In this document: piece by piece, positions 52,726-62,100 of the stretch
How positions within the stretch are numbered: the first letter of the stretch is position 1
Layout: each line of letters opens with the position of its first letter
Source: Lysobacterales bacterium
Lineage (GTDB): Bacteria > Pseudomonadota > Gammaproteobacteria > Xanthomonadales > SZUA-38
NCBI GenBank assembly: GCA_030065125.1
Contig: JASJDM010000008.1
Coordinates: 26,556 to 90,555, forward strand
Direction of reading: 5' to 3'
DNA length: 64,000 nucleotides
The notes under the pieces: generated by a model
The model's input: the letters and a program-made list of their open reading frames with translations, nothing else
What the model was told of the DNA's origin: nothing
Database searches by the model: none
Program-made: the position numbers and the translations under genes

Positions 52726-53268
52726 ATGGAACAATATCGCGGAACCACAATCTGTTCAGTGCGCCGGGGCAACACCGTTGTCATCGGTGGTGACGGCCAG
52801 GTCACCCTGGGAAACACCGTCATGAAGTCCAATGCCCGCAAGGTCCGCCGGCTGTACAAGGACAAGGTCATCGCCGGCTTTGCCGGCGCCACGGCGGACG
52901 CCTTCACGCTGTTTGAGCGGTTCGAGGCCAAGCTGGAGAAACACTCCGGCCACATGGTGCGTTCCGCCGTCGAGATGGCCAAGGACTGGCGCACCGACCG
53001 GGTGCTGCGCCGTCTGGAGGCGCTGCTGGCGGTGGCAGATGCAACCACCTCCCTGATCATTTCCGGCAACGGTGACGTGATCGAGCCCGAGCAGGGCCTG
53101 ATCGCCATCGGCTCAGGCGGGCCCTTTGCCCAGGCGGCGGCCCGGGCCATGCTGGACCACACTGACATGCCGCCCCGGGAGATCGTGGAGAACGCCCTGG
53201 GCATTGCGGCGGACATCTGCATTTACACCAACCGTAACCTGATCATCGAGGAACTGGAGCATGACTAG
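52726..53268 (+). CDS. hslV: ATP-dependent protease proteolytic subunit HslV
   Basis: A 180-residue HslV. The catalytic Thr is at position 7 after a short propeptide ([15 protein letters not shown]). [20 protein letters not shown] and [14 protein letters not shown] are typical. It forms the two-ring proteolytic core of the HslUV protease. It overlaps hslU by eight bases. Confidence 0.97.
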   Translation: MEQYRGTTICSVRRGNTVVIGGDGQVTLGNTVMKSNARKVRRLYKDKVIAGFAGATADAFTLFERFEAKLEKHSGHMVRSAVEMAKDWRTDRVLRRLEALLAVADATTSLIISGNGDVIEPEQGLIAIGSGGPFAQAAARAMLDHTDMPPREIVENALGIAADICIYTNRNLIIEELEHD

Positions 53269-54607
53269 CCCCCACGGCATGACCCCGCGGGAAATCGTCC
53301 AGGAACTGGACCGGCACATCATCGGTCAGCAGGACGCCAAGCGCGCGGTAGCCATTGCCCTGCGCAACCGTTGGCGCCGGATGCAGGTCGATCCCGAGCT
53401 GCGCAACGAAATCACGCCCAAGAATATCCTGATGATCGGCCCCACCGGGGTGGGAAAGACCGAGATTGCCCGCCGCCTGGCGGCCCTGGCCAACGCGCCG
53501 TTCATCAAGGTGGAGGCCACCAAGTTCACCGAGGTGGGATACGTGGGCAAGGACGTTGAGTCCATCGTGCGCGACCTGGCCGACATGGCTTACAAGATGA
53601 CCCGTGAACAGGCCACGGCCCGGGTCCGCACCCAGGCCGAGGACGCCGCCGAGGACCGCATCCTCGACGCGCTGCTGCCCCGCCGCCAGACCATGGGATT
53701 CGAGGATTCGCCTACGGAGCCTGACACGGATAACGAAACCCGCCGGAAGTTTCGCCGCATGCTGCGTGACGGCGAGCTGGACGACCGGGAAATCGAGCTG
53801 GACATCTCCGCCAGCATCGGTGTGGAGATCATGGCGCCCCCCGGCATGGAAGAAATGACCAGCCAGCTGCAGGACGTGTTCAAGAACCTGGGCGGCCAGC
53901 GTACCCAGAAGCGCAAGCTCACCGTGGCGGCGGCGCGCCCGCTGCTGATCGAGGAAGCGGCGGCTTCCATGGTCAACGAAGAGGAAATCAAGCAGCAGGC
54001 CATGGAGTCGGCCGAGCAGAACGGCATTGTGTTCATCGACGAACTGGACAAGGTGACCAAGCGCTCAGAGCACGGCGACGGTGGCAGCATTTCCCGGGAA
54101 GGGGTCCAGCGTGACCTGCTGCCGCTGGTGGAGGGATCTACCGTGACTACCAAATACGGCATGATCAAGACCGACCATATGCTGTTCATTGCGTCCGGGG
54201 CCTTTCACCTGGCGCGGCCGTCGGACCTGATCCCGGAGCTGCAGGGTCGCCTGCCGATCCGGGTGGAATTGCGTGCACTTACCGCCGATGACTTCGAGCG
54301 GATTCTGACCGAACCCAACGCCTCCTTGACTGAACAGTACCAGGCCCTGCTGGCTACCGAGGGCGTCAAGCTCCAGTTCGACCAGTCCGGCGTCAAGCGC
54401 ATCGCCGAGGTGGCCTGGCAGGTCAACGAGCGCACCGAGAATATCGGCGCCCGGCGCCTGCACACCGTCATGGAGCGGTTGCTGGACGTGATTTCATTCG
54501 AAGCGCCGGACCGCGACGGCGAATCCGTCACCGTGGACGGCGCCTACGTGGACCAGCACCTGGAGCAGCTGTCCCAGGACGAGGACCTGAGCCGCTATAT
54601 CCTGTAG
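53261..54607 (+). CDS. hslU: ATP-dependent protease ATPase subunit HslU
   Basis: A 448-residue AAA+ unfoldase. Walker A is [15 protein letters not shown], Walker [12 protein letters not shown], and the pore loop is in [12 protein letters not shown]. The C-terminus ends in LSRYIL, the tail that docks into HslV. It unfolds substrates for HslV. A stem-loop follows the stop. Confidence 0.97.
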   Translation: MTSPHGMTPREIVQELDRHIIGQQDAKRAVAIALRNRWRRMQVDPELRNEITPKNILMIGPTGVGKTEIARRLAALANAPFIKVEATKFTEVGYVGKDVESIVRDLADMAYKMTREQATARVRTQAEDAAEDRILDALLPRRQTMGFEDSPTEPDTDNETRRKFRRMLRDGELDDREIELDISASIGVEIMAPPGMEEMTSQLQDVFKNLGGQRTQKRKLTVAAARPLLIEEAAASMVNEEEIKQQAMESAEQNGIVFIDELDKVTKRSEHGDGGSISREGVQRDLLPLVEGSTVTTKYGMIKTDHMLFIASGAFHLARPSDLIPELQGRLPIRVELRALTADDFERILTEPNASLTEQYQALLATEGVKLQFDQSGVKRIAEVAWQVNERTENIGARRLHTVMERLLDVISFEAPDRDGESVTVDGAYVDQHLEQLSQDEDLSRYIL

Positions 54608-54639
54608 CGGCCCCGGGCCTCCCCAGAACCGCCCAGGAC

Positions 54640-54659
54640 CGCCCGGCTGGCGCCGGGCG
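54640..54659 (+). terminator. GC-rich stem-loop after hslVU
   Basis: CGCCCGGC (54640-54647) and GCCGGGCG (54652-54659) form a perfect 8-bp stem with loop TGGC, 33 bp after hslU. No T-run follows, so it is probably a pause or Rho-assisted end rather than a strong intrinsic terminator. Confidence 0.35.
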
Positions 54660-54771
54660 CATCACGCCGCATTGCGGTCTTCCCCTCTTTCTGCCAATCC
54701 CACATCGGGTTAGGATCGGGCTTTCTCCGTGCAACGATTGAATACCGGCCGCTGACCGGCGAGGCAGGATC

Positions 54772-55965
54772 ATGTTCGACAATCTGAAGTCACTACCCGA
54801 CGACCCCATTCTTGGCCTGATGGCCCTCTACCGCCAGGACCCCAGCGAGCAGAAAGTGGACCTGGGTGCCGGCGTCTACCAGGACGAGAACGGCACCACG
54901 CCGATCCTGGCCTGTGTCAAGGAAGCCGAGCGGCGGATCTACCAGGAACAGACCACCAAAACCTACGAGGGCATGGCTGGCAACCTGCGCTTCAACGACG
55001 CCATGGAAAAACTGGTGTTCGGGGAAGACCATCCGGCATTGAAAGACGGCCGGGTGGGTACGGTGCAGACCGTCGGCGGTTCCGGCGGGCTGCGCATCAT
55101 GGCCCGAACCCTGGGCCGCGCCACCAACGACGCCGGCACCATCTGGTACGGCCAGCCCACCTGGCCCAACCATCAGCCGCTGTTGTCCGACGCGGGACTG
55201 GCCCTGAAGCCCCATGATTTCTACGACCTGGCCGGCCATCGTATCGATTTCGACGCCATGCTGGCTTCCCTCGAGCAGGTTCCCGGCGGCGACCTGGTGC
55301 TGCTGCACGGCTGCTGCCACAACCCCACCGGTGCGGACTTCACCCACGAGCAGTGGGATGCCCTGGTGGAAGTCTTCGAGCGCCGCGGGCTGGTGCCTTT
55401 CATCGACATGGCCTACCTGGGATTCGCCAAGGGCATCGAACATGACGCCTACGGCGCCCGCCTGTGTGCCGAACGCCTGCCCGAAGTGGCCCTGGTCATG
55501 TCCTGCTCCAAGAACTTTGGCCTGTACCGGGACCGGGTGGGCACGGCCACCATCGTTGCGGCCAACGCCGACCAGGCCCGGGCCAGTGCCTCACACCTGG
55601 CCAACGTGACCCGCCAGACCTATTCCATGCCGGCTGCCCACGGTGGCGCCATCGTCGACCAGATTCTGAATGATCCGGAACTCACCCAGGGTTGGATGAC
55701 CGAGCTGGCAGAGATGCGCGACCGTATCAACGGGCTGCGCCGCAGCCTGACCGAAGCACTGAAGGCGCGAACCGGCAACGACCGCTTCGACTTCGTGGCC
55801 GACCAGACCGGCATGTTCTCTATGCTGGGTCTGGACAAGGCACAGATCGACCGACTGCGGGAGGAGTTCCACATCTACATCGTGGGCTCCAGCCGCATCA
55901 ACGTTGCCGGGGTCAACGAATCCACCATGGACTATCTGGCCGACTCTATTGCCGAGGTGCTGTAA
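54772..55965 (+). CDS. Aromatic amino acid aminotransferase (class I, TyrB/AspC type)
   Basis: A 397-residue PLP aminotransferase of the class I aspartate/aromatic group. The PLP lysine lies in SCSKNFGLYRDRVG, HGCCHNPTGADFT carries the cofactor Asn, and the C-terminal Arg that binds the substrate carboxylate is in SSRINVAGV. It transfers amino groups between aromatic or dicarboxylic amino acids and 2-oxoglutarate. A single gene. Confidence 0.93.
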   Translation: MFDNLKSLPDDPILGLMALYRQDPSEQKVDLGAGVYQDENGTTPILACVKEAERRIYQEQTTKTYEGMAGNLRFNDAMEKLVFGEDHPALKDGRVGTVQTVGGSGGLRIMARTLGRATNDAGTIWYGQPTWPNHQPLLSDAGLALKPHDFYDLAGHRIDFDAMLASLEQVPGGDLVLLHGCCHNPTGADFTHEQWDALVEVFERRGLVPFIDMAYLGFAKGIEHDAYGARLCAERLPEVALVMSCSKNFGLYRDRVGTATIVAANADQARASASHLANVTRQTYSMPAAHGGAIVDQILNDPELTQGWMTELAEMRDRINGLRRSLTEALKARTGNDRFDFVADQTGMFSMLGLDKAQIDRLREEFHIYIVGSSRINVAGVNESTMDYLADSIAEVL

Positions 55966-56089
55966 CCGCGGTCCGACAGGCTTACGGTTGCCATGAGGCG
56001 TCAGTCGCAGACTGAGGCCGGCATCTACCTATTGATAGTTGGCTGCCTCTCCCTGATCTCTATTAGTGGGTCGGCGCAGGAGGCAGCTG

Positions 56090-57586
56090 ATGAGCGCGCG
56101 GCTTTTAAAGGTGCTCTTATGGGCAGTGGTGGGTGTGCTGCTGCTGTTCTGGTACGAGTCTGCTTCCGGGCAAAACCCTCCGATTGAGATCCAGGACACA
56201 GAGTTCACCGTTGCCGATTGGGACATCGGTGGCGTTGAATTGACATCGGGTGCTCTGGTGACCGCGGACCAGACTGTCGACGGCGGTAACCCGGGTCCGT
56301 TCCGTCATGCCGGTCACTTCTTACCCTATCCAGCGATCGACCAGTTTTCACGCGCCACCTCGGTGCATATCTTCGACGGCTACAAGTACTCCCCGCTGAC
56401 GCAAGGACCTCTGCGGTTTATTGACTTCGAAGTTGACGTTCAGACCATCTTTGGCCCTCCGGAGTTTGACACCTACCTCCATGCGGCAATCCTGCAAAAT
56501 TTTCGCGTTTTCAGGACCAACCATAGGCTGCGCCTCCCGGACGACAGCGCTGGATGGAATGCAGTAGAGATGACCGGGCTCAGACTCCAGGATTTCTGGT
56601 CGACCGACGGAACGTGCGAACACCCTGATTCGTCACTTTTCGCCGGGCTGATGTCGTTTGGCTTCGCGCTAACAACAGGGGAATCCGGTCGGTATTGGCC
56701 GTTGCCGCCTTTCCAGGACGCAAACCTGGATTTCGGTGCGGATAACTGGCGGGTTGGATTATGGCCCGAGACGGTACCCGACGATCCGACGAATCATGCA
56801 CCGCTGGCTCGAGATGACGTCGAAGTGCTTTGGGGGGGGCTGTACAGTCACGGGATCAACGTCATCGCCAACGACAGTGATCCGGATTACGATCCACTCT
56901 TGCTGCGCAGCGTGTCCCCCGCGAGGTTCGGCCTCACCCGCCCGTCCTCCAACGAGCCTGAAGAGGTTGTTTACGAACTTCTTGGAGGATCCACCATCGA
57001 CTCCTTCTGTTACTCGGTGATGGATTTGCGGGCCTTACCGAAATTCACCATCGGTCGCGTCCGGACCCGCCTGGACTGCAGCTGCGCAGCCAACTGTATT
57101 GTGGGCAGCAGGCCACCATCGACCAAAGGCGACTCGCTGGACCTGGAGCTGATCTACCGGGTCCGCGACGAAATTTTCGCCGACGGTATTTCCGGGCGCC
57201 GCTTCATCGACTACTACTACGAATCGACCCCCGAGCTGATTGAGCTGCTGGTCGTGGATGAGCCGACCCTGGGCAGCGAAGCCGTGAGCGTCGCAGAGCT
57301 GTGGTCCCCCCTCTTCGCAGACCATCTCGACGGGCCCGGTGATGCGCCCGTGACCCAGGCACAGGTGGATGCCCTGGACACATTCGTGAGCAACCTGTCC
57401 GCCAGTGCGAGTCCGAATCTCCAGCTGCTGATCAGCGACGAGATGAACAACCTCGGTGACCTGCAGGACTACGTCGGGATGACCTCAACCGACGCACTGA
57501 TCAAAGCTCTGCTTCTCGAAACGGTGTTTGCCGACGGGTTTGAAGGCTCCGATCCAGCGCAACAGGCAGGAGGCAGGTCGCCATGA
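56090..57586 (+). CDS. Secreted tandem paralog A: cadherin/Ig-like module, CFI-box-like region, DGFE tail
   Basis: A 498-residue exported protein of unknown function. AGGAGG six bases before ATG 56090 fixes the start; a signal peptide follows (LLKVLLWAVVGVLLLFWYE). A middle segment, NHAPLARDDVEVLWGG then INVIANDSDPDYDPLLLRSV, fits the cadherin/VCBS-type Ig-like repeat. Next come a Cys cluster (CSCAANC) and RVRDEIFADGISGRRFIDYY, which resembles the module after the CFI-box in CFIATAAYGS proteins. The C-terminus ends VFADGFEGSDPAQQ. Its stop overlaps the start of paralog B. Probably secreted or surface-attached. Confidence 0.75.
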   Translation: MSARLLKVLLWAVVGVLLLFWYESASGQNPPIEIQDTEFTVADWDIGGVELTSGALVTADQTVDGGNPGPFRHAGHFLPYPAIDQFSRATSVHIFDGYKYSPLTQGPLRFIDFEVDVQTIFGPPEFDTYLHAAILQNFRVFRTNHRLRLPDDSAGWNAVEMTGLRLQDFWSTDGTCEHPDSSLFAGLMSFGFALTTGESGRYWPLPPFQDANLDFGADNWRVGLWPETVPDDPTNHAPLARDDVEVLWGGLYSHGINVIANDSDPDYDPLLLRSVSPARFGLTRPSSNEPEEVVYELLGGSTIDSFCYSVMDLRALPKFTIGRVRTRLDCSCAANCIVGSRPPSTKGDSLDLELIYRVRDEIFADGISGRRFIDYYYESTPELIELLVVDEPTLGSEAVSVAELWSPLFADHLDGPGDAPVTQAQVDALDTFVSNLSASASPNLQLLISDEMNNLGDLQDYVGMTSTDALIKALLLETVFADGFEGSDPAQQAGGRSP

Positions 57587-59046
57587 GATGGTATTTCAAG
57601 GTATTGGTCATGGTTGCCCTGGCGGTCTTTCTACTCCTGTTCAGCCAGGCAGCGAGCAGCCAGTGGCCCGTAGACGAGGAGTTTAATATTTACGACTGGG
57701 TCATGAGCGGGGTGGAATTGACGGACAGCGTTACCTTTGCCGCCGGTCAGGAGCAGTCGGGCGGTTACCCCGATGCCTTTCGATCCGTAAACCATTCGCT
57801 TCCTTACCCTCTGGTTACCAAATTTTCCAGGGCAACCACAGCGCATATCTACGCGGGATATTCGTACTCGCCATTCGAGAGCGGTCCGGTGAAGCGAATG
57901 GATTTTCGCAGTGATTTCCGCAACTTGACGCCAGCCAGTGTCCCGCCCGTGCTGGACGTCGTGCTCCAGCAAAACGGTCAGATGTTCAGAACCAACAGTA
58001 ACGTTCCGCGGCGCGCGGAGGATTGGTCGCCAGCTGTACACATTTCGCTTCGCAGTCGGGGTTTTTGGGCGCTGGACAGATCCTGCGATCAACCGGATTT
58101 CAGCTCCAGTGGCGGTTTCCTGGAATTTGGTTTTTCGCTCAGCACTGCTTCCTCAATACGCAACTGGCCTGCAGCGGCCGGTGAATCGATTTCGACCCAG
58201 GCTGGCATCGATAATTGGGCCATTGTTCTTTATCCGGGATCTGCCCCTGTCGACCCATTGAATCGGGCGCCTGTGGCTGTGAATGATCGCTTTGTCATTG
58301 ACGGATACTCCGGAAGGATGTGGCTCGAACCGATTGCCAACGACTACGATCCCGACGGTGACGAGCTTTACATCCCATCGGTCTCGCCACCCAGTTACGG
58401 TACAGCGGGCCCGGATAGCGAAGACTTTATTCTTTACCAGCACCTGGGCGAGAGTACCCAAGATGAATTTTGTTATGTATTGAGTGACTTCGACATTCAC
58501 CGGGACGTTATGGGTAGGGTGGAAGTCCTCATGGACTGTGCCTGTACACTGGCCTGCCTGGATTTCGGGGGAATCAGCCCAAAGGCGGATTCATTGGACC
58601 TGAGCCTGATCTACCAGGTGCGGGACGAGATGTTCGATGAAGGCATCGCCGGCCGCCGTTTCATCGACTACTACTACAACTACTCCAACAAAGAACTGGC
58701 CTGGCTGTTGGCGGTAGATGAGCCGACGTTGGGCGCCGAGGGAGTAGCAGTGGCAGAACTCTGGTCCCCGTTGCTTGATGATTTCCTGAACGGGGCCGGA
58801 GATATGCTGGTGACCCAGCAGCAGGTGGACGATCTGGATACCTTTCTCGGTAATCTCTATGCCAGTGCCAGTATTGAGCTCCGGCGGGTTATCACCGATG
58901 AGTTGGACAATCTGGGCGATCTGCAGAACTACGTCGGTATGACGTCTCGCCAGGCCTTCATCCAGGCGCTGGTGATTGACGGGATCTTCCACGACGGCTT
59001 TGAAGATCCACCGCCGGCCACCAAACGAAGACGATTCTCCAGCTGA
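57583..59046 (+). CDS. Secreted tandem paralog B: cadherin/Ig-like module, CFI-box-like region, DGFE tail
   Basis: A 487-residue paralog of the preceding gene with the same order of parts: signal peptide (VMVALAVFLLLFSQAAS), an N-terminal all-beta region with PDAFRSVNHSLPYPLVTKFS matching PGPFRHAGHFLPYPAIDQFS in A, the Ig-like NRAPVAVNDRF then IANDYDPDGDELYIPSV, a Cys cluster (CACTLAC), QVRDEMFDEGIAGRRFIDYY and the tail IFHDGFEDPP. AGGAGG lies upstream of the ATG. Overlap (ATGA) with A implies equal production. Function unknown; the pair may act together. Confidence 0.75.
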   Translation: MRWYFKVLVMVALAVFLLLFSQAASSQWPVDEEFNIYDWVMSGVELTDSVTFAAGQEQSGGYPDAFRSVNHSLPYPLVTKFSRATTAHIYAGYSYSPFESGPVKRMDFRSDFRNLTPASVPPVLDVVLQQNGQMFRTNSNVPRRAEDWSPAVHISLRSRGFWALDRSCDQPDFSSSGGFLEFGFSLSTASSIRNWPAAAGESISTQAGIDNWAIVLYPGSAPVDPLNRAPVAVNDRFVIDGYSGRMWLEPIANDYDPDGDELYIPSVSPPSYGTAGPDSEDFILYQHLGESTQDEFCYVLSDFDIHRDVMGRVEVLMDCACTLACLDFGGISPKADSLDLSLIYQVRDEMFDEGIAGRRFIDYYYNYSNKELAWLLAVDEPTLGAEGVAVAELWSPLLDDFLNGAGDMLVTQQQVDDLDTFLGNLYASASIELRRVITDELDNLGDLQNYVGMTSRQAFIQALVIDGIFHDGFEDPPPATKRRRFSS

Positions 59047-60237
59047 TCAGCTGAACGCCTGCAGCCCGGTCTGAGCTCGCCCCAGGATCAACGCATGGAT
59101 ATCGTGGGTGCCCTCGTAGGTATTCACGGTTTCCAGGTTCAGCATGTGGCGGATGACGTGGTATTCGTCGGTGATGCCGTTGCCGCCGTGGATGTCCCGG
59201 GCCTCCCGGGCAATGGCCAGAGCTTTGCCGCAGTTGTTGCGCTTCATCAGCGAGATGGCCTCGGGCACAACGGCGTCGCTGTCCAGCAGGCGGCCCAGCT
59301 GCAGGGCGCCCTGCAGGCCCAGGGCGATCTCGGTCTGCATGTCGGCCAGCTTTTTTTGCACCAGCTGGGTCTGGGCGATGGGGCGGCCAAACACGATTCG
59401 GTCCATTGCGTACTGCCGGGCTGCGTGCCAGCAGAATTCAGCGGCCCCCATGGTGCCCCAGGCGATGCCGTAGCGGGCCTTGTTCAGGCAGGAAAACGGT
59501 CCCCTCAGCCCCTGCACCTCGGGCAGCAGGCTGTCTTCGCCCACCTCCACGTCGTCCAGGGCAATTTCGCCGGTGATGGAGGCGCGCAGGGAAAACTTGC
59601 CGTGGATTTCCGGCGCTGAAAAACCCGGGGCGGCGCTTTCCACCAGGAAGCCGCGGATGACGCCGTCCAGCTTGGCCCACACCACCGCCACGTCGGAGAT
59701 CGGCGAGTTGGAGATCCACATCTTGCTGCCATTGAGGCGGTAGCCGCCGTCGATCTTTTCTGCCCTGGTGCGCATGGCGCCGGGGTCCGACCCGCCGTCC
59801 GCCTCGGTCAGTCCAAAGCACCCCACCAGCTCGCCGCTGGCCAGACCTGGCAGCCACTTCCGTTTCTGCGCCTCGCTGCCGAAGGCTTCGATGGGGTACA
59901 TCACCAGGGAAGACTGGACCGACATGCAGCTGCGGTAGCCGCTGTCCACCCGTTCCACTTCCCGGGCAATCAGACCGTAAGCCACGTGGCTCAGCCCCGG
60001 GCCCCCGTACTCCGGCGCCACGGTGGGGCCCAGCAGGCCCAGCTCGCCCATTTCATTCATGATTTCACGATGGAATTTTTCCTCCCGAAAGGCCTCCAGC
60101 ACCCGGGGCTGCAGCCGCTCCTGGCAGTATTCCCGGGCGGCGTCCCGGATCATGATTTCATCCTCGCTGAGCTGGGACTCCAGCATCAGGGGGTCTTCCC
60201 ACTGAAACTTCATCGGGGTGGCGGACAGGTCGTTCAT
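59047..60237 (-). CDS. Glutaryl-CoA dehydrogenase (acyl-CoA dehydrogenase family)
   Basis: A 396-residue flavoprotein. The catalytic Glu is in [17 protein letters not shown], as in glutaryl-CoA dehydrogenases, and [27 protein letters not shown] and [13 protein letters not shown] match that branch. It oxidises and decarboxylates glutaryl-CoA to crotonyl-CoA in lysine/tryptophan breakdown, passing electrons to ETF. It is convergent with paralog B (stops adjacent) and divergent from the TRAP operon. ATG 60237 or 60213 may be used. Confidence 0.92.
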   Translation of the reverse strand: MNDLSATPMKFQWEDPLMLESQLSEDEIMIRDAAREYCQERLQPRVLEAFREEKFHREIMNEMGELGLLGPTVAPEYGGPGLSHVAYGLIAREVERVDSGYRSCMSVQSSLVMYPIEAFGSEAQKRKWLPGLASGELVGCFGLTEADGGSDPGAMRTRAEKIDGGYRLNGSKMWISNSPISDVAVVWAKLDGVIRGFLVESAAPGFSAPEIHGKFSLRASITGEIALDDVEVGEDSLLPEVQGLRGPFSCLNKARYGIAWGTMGAAEFCWHAARQYAMDRIVFGRPIAQTQLVQKKLADMQTEIALGLQGALQLGRLLDSDAVVPEAISLMKRNNCGKALAIAREARDIHGGNGITDEYHVIRHMLNLETVNTYEGTHDIHALILGRAQTGLQAFS

Positions 60238-60295
60238 GACGCGCTCGGTGGATATAGGGGTCCGGAATTGTAGGACCGCTCCCCGCTAATTGGAA

Positions 60296-60332
60296 CCACG
60301 GCCTCCTGCGAGGAGGTGGGTCCTGACCGTGG
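60296..60332. promoter_or_regulatory. Nested stem-loop in the region upstream of the TRAP operon
   Basis: An outer stem CCACGG (60296-60301) / CCGTGG (60327-60332) encloses a perfect CCTCCT-GCG-AGGAGG hairpin (60302-60316). It lies in the divergent gap between the glutaryl-CoA dehydrogenase and dctP starts, 60 bp before dctP. It could be an operator or a leader structure; nothing distinguishes the two. Confidence 0.25.
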
Positions 60333-60391
60333 TCGGGCTTGGGTTTGGCAGACGTATCGTTCATAGTGAGCTTCGGCAGAGGGGAAGTCGA

Positions 60392-61513
60392 ATGTCCAGT
60401 CCACCCGTCATTTCATTCCGGGTTCTCATGACCAGCGTGGTCTCCGCGCTGCTGGTTGGTGTGGTGGCGTCGCTGGCCATCCGTCCGCCTGGACAGTCGG
60501 CCATTCGCGTCGACAACGCCGATGGTCAGACTCTGGAGGAGGTTCGGTGGCGAACCCCCATTGCGTTCAATTCCAAGCTGCCGGTGCTGGGGGAACAGAT
60601 TGTCCACCTGGTTGAACACCTGGAGCAGGCCAGCGCCGGTGCGGTGGTGCTGCAGCCGTTCGAGCCCGGAGAACTGGTGCCCACATTCGGCATCACCGAG
60701 GCGGTGAAGGACGCAAAAGTGCCGGCGGGCTTTACCTATATTGGCTACGACCAGGGCCGCATACCGGCCTCGACCCTTTTGTCGGCGGTGCCATTTGGCA
60801 TGGAGCCCTACGAGTTCATTGCCTGGTGGTATCACGGTGGCGGGCGCGAACTCGGTGAGGCGGTGTACCACGAACACCAGGTTCACCTGCTGCTGTGCGG
60901 CGTGCTGGGGCCCGAGACCGCGGGCTGGTTTCGCTTCCCGATCCGCTCCCTGGATGATCTCAAGGGGCTGAAGATCCGCTTTGCCGGGTTGGGCGGCAAG
61001 GTGCTGCAGGAGTTGGGGGCGTCGGTCACCATGATGCCGGGCAGCGAAATCTTCCAGGCCCTGGAGAAAGGGGCCATCGACGCCACCGAGTTTTCCCAGC
61101 CGGTGGTGGACCAGATGCTGGGGTTCGACCGGGTGGCCAAGTTCAACTACTTTCCCGGGTGGCACCAGCCGGGCAGTGGTGCCCACCTGCTGGTCAACCT
61201 GGACCTGTGGAACGGTCTGAACGAAGCCACCCGATCACTGATCAGCCTGGCCTGCCGGGCCAACGTGTCCTACACCATGAGCCGTTCCGAGTCGTTGCAG
61301 GGTGAGGTGCTGCGCGAGTTCCCGGACAAGGGCGTGACCGCTGAGACCCTGCCGCTGGAGATTCTCGAGGCCCTGCAGGAAGTCACTGAACAGGTGCTGG
61401 ACGAAGAAGCGGAAAAAGACCCCTGGTTTGCCCGGGTTCTGCAGTCCCAGCGGGAGTTTTCCGAAACTTACGACCTGTGGAAGCGCAAGGCGTTTCTGCC
61501 GCCGGAGCTTTGA
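60392..61513 (+). CDS. TRAP transporter substrate-binding protein, DctP family
   Basis: A 373-residue periplasmic binding protein with an N-terminal membrane segment (VLMTSVVSALLVGVVASLAI). DctP-type marks are PIRSLDDLKGLKIRFAGLGG, the ligand-contact Arg in that segment, ALEKGAIDATEFSQP and YFPGWHQPGSGAHLLVNL. Relatives bind carboxylates such as 2-oxo acids or mannitol/chloroaromatic acids. AGGGGA lies just upstream of ATG 60392. It is followed directly by the two permease genes. Confidence 0.92.
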   Translation: MSSPPVISFRVLMTSVVSALLVGVVASLAIRPPGQSAIRVDNADGQTLEEVRWRTPIAFNSKLPVLGEQIVHLVEHLEQASAGAVVLQPFEPGELVPTFGITEAVKDAKVPAGFTYIGYDQGRIPASTLLSAVPFGMEPYEFIAWWYHGGGRELGEAVYHEHQVHLLLCGVLGPETAGWFRFPIRSLDDLKGLKIRFAGLGGKVLQELGASVTMMPGSEIFQALEKGAIDATEFSQPVVDQMLGFDRVAKFNYFPGWHQPGSGAHLLVNLDLWNGLNEATRSLISLACRANVSYTMSRSESLQGEVLREFPDKGVTAETLPLEILEALQEVTEQVLDEEAEKDPWFARVLQSQREFSETYDLWKRKAFLPPEL

Positions 61514-62100
61514 ATACCGACGCCAGCAAACTGTCGGAGGTTCTGCCCCACGTCGAGCGGCTGCCCCACACCCGGCTGACGCTCCGGGTGCGACGATTCT
61601 TCAATGCCCTGGCCGATGCCGTGTCCTGGATCTGGCTGCTGCTGGTTGCGGTGGTGGTGGTCAACGTGACCATGCGTTACCTGTTCGGCGAAGGCCGCGT
61701 GGAGTTTGAGGAAATCCAGTGGCACCTCTACGCCATCGGGTTCCTGCTGGGGATGTCCGCCTGCCTGGACAGCGATGACCATATCCGGGTGGACGTGTTC
61801 CACGACCGCATGCCCCTGCGCACCCGGGCCTGGATCGAGCTGTACGGGCTGTTGCTGCTGTTTTTTCCCTTCGTGCTGATGGTGCTGTGGTTCACGGTTC
61901 CCTTTGTCCAGTATTCCTTCAGCATCGCGGAAGTATCGGACGCGCCGGCCGGGCTGCCGTTCCGCTGGGCCATCAAGGGCGTGCTGCTGCTGTCCATGCT
62001 GCTGTTGCTGGTCGCCGGGGTCAGCCGCCTGCTGCGGGTCAGCTGCTTTCTGTTCGGGGCCCCCCGGGCGGCAGTCGCGGAGGAGGACCATGTCGGTTAA
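61510..62100 (+). CDS. TRAP transporter small permease, DctQ
   Basis: A protein of 196 residues (207 from GTG 61477) with four membrane helices. FNALADAVSWIWLLLVAVVV and VEFEEIQWHLYAIGFLLGMS are DctQ marks. It binds the large permease and is needed for transport. The start is either TTG 61510, overlapping the dctP stop (TTGA), or GTG 61477 inside dctP. It overlaps dctM by 11 bp. Confidence 0.9.
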   Translation: MNTDASKLSEVLPHVERLPHTRLTLRVRRFFNALADAVSWIWLLLVAVVVVNVTMRYLFGEGRVEFEEIQWHLYAIGFLLGMSACLDSDDHIRVDVFHDRMPLRTRAWIELYGLLLLFFPFVLMVLWFTVPFVQYSFSIAEVSDAPAGLPFRWAIKGVLLLSMLLLLVAGVSRLLRVSCFLFGAPRAAVAEEDHVG

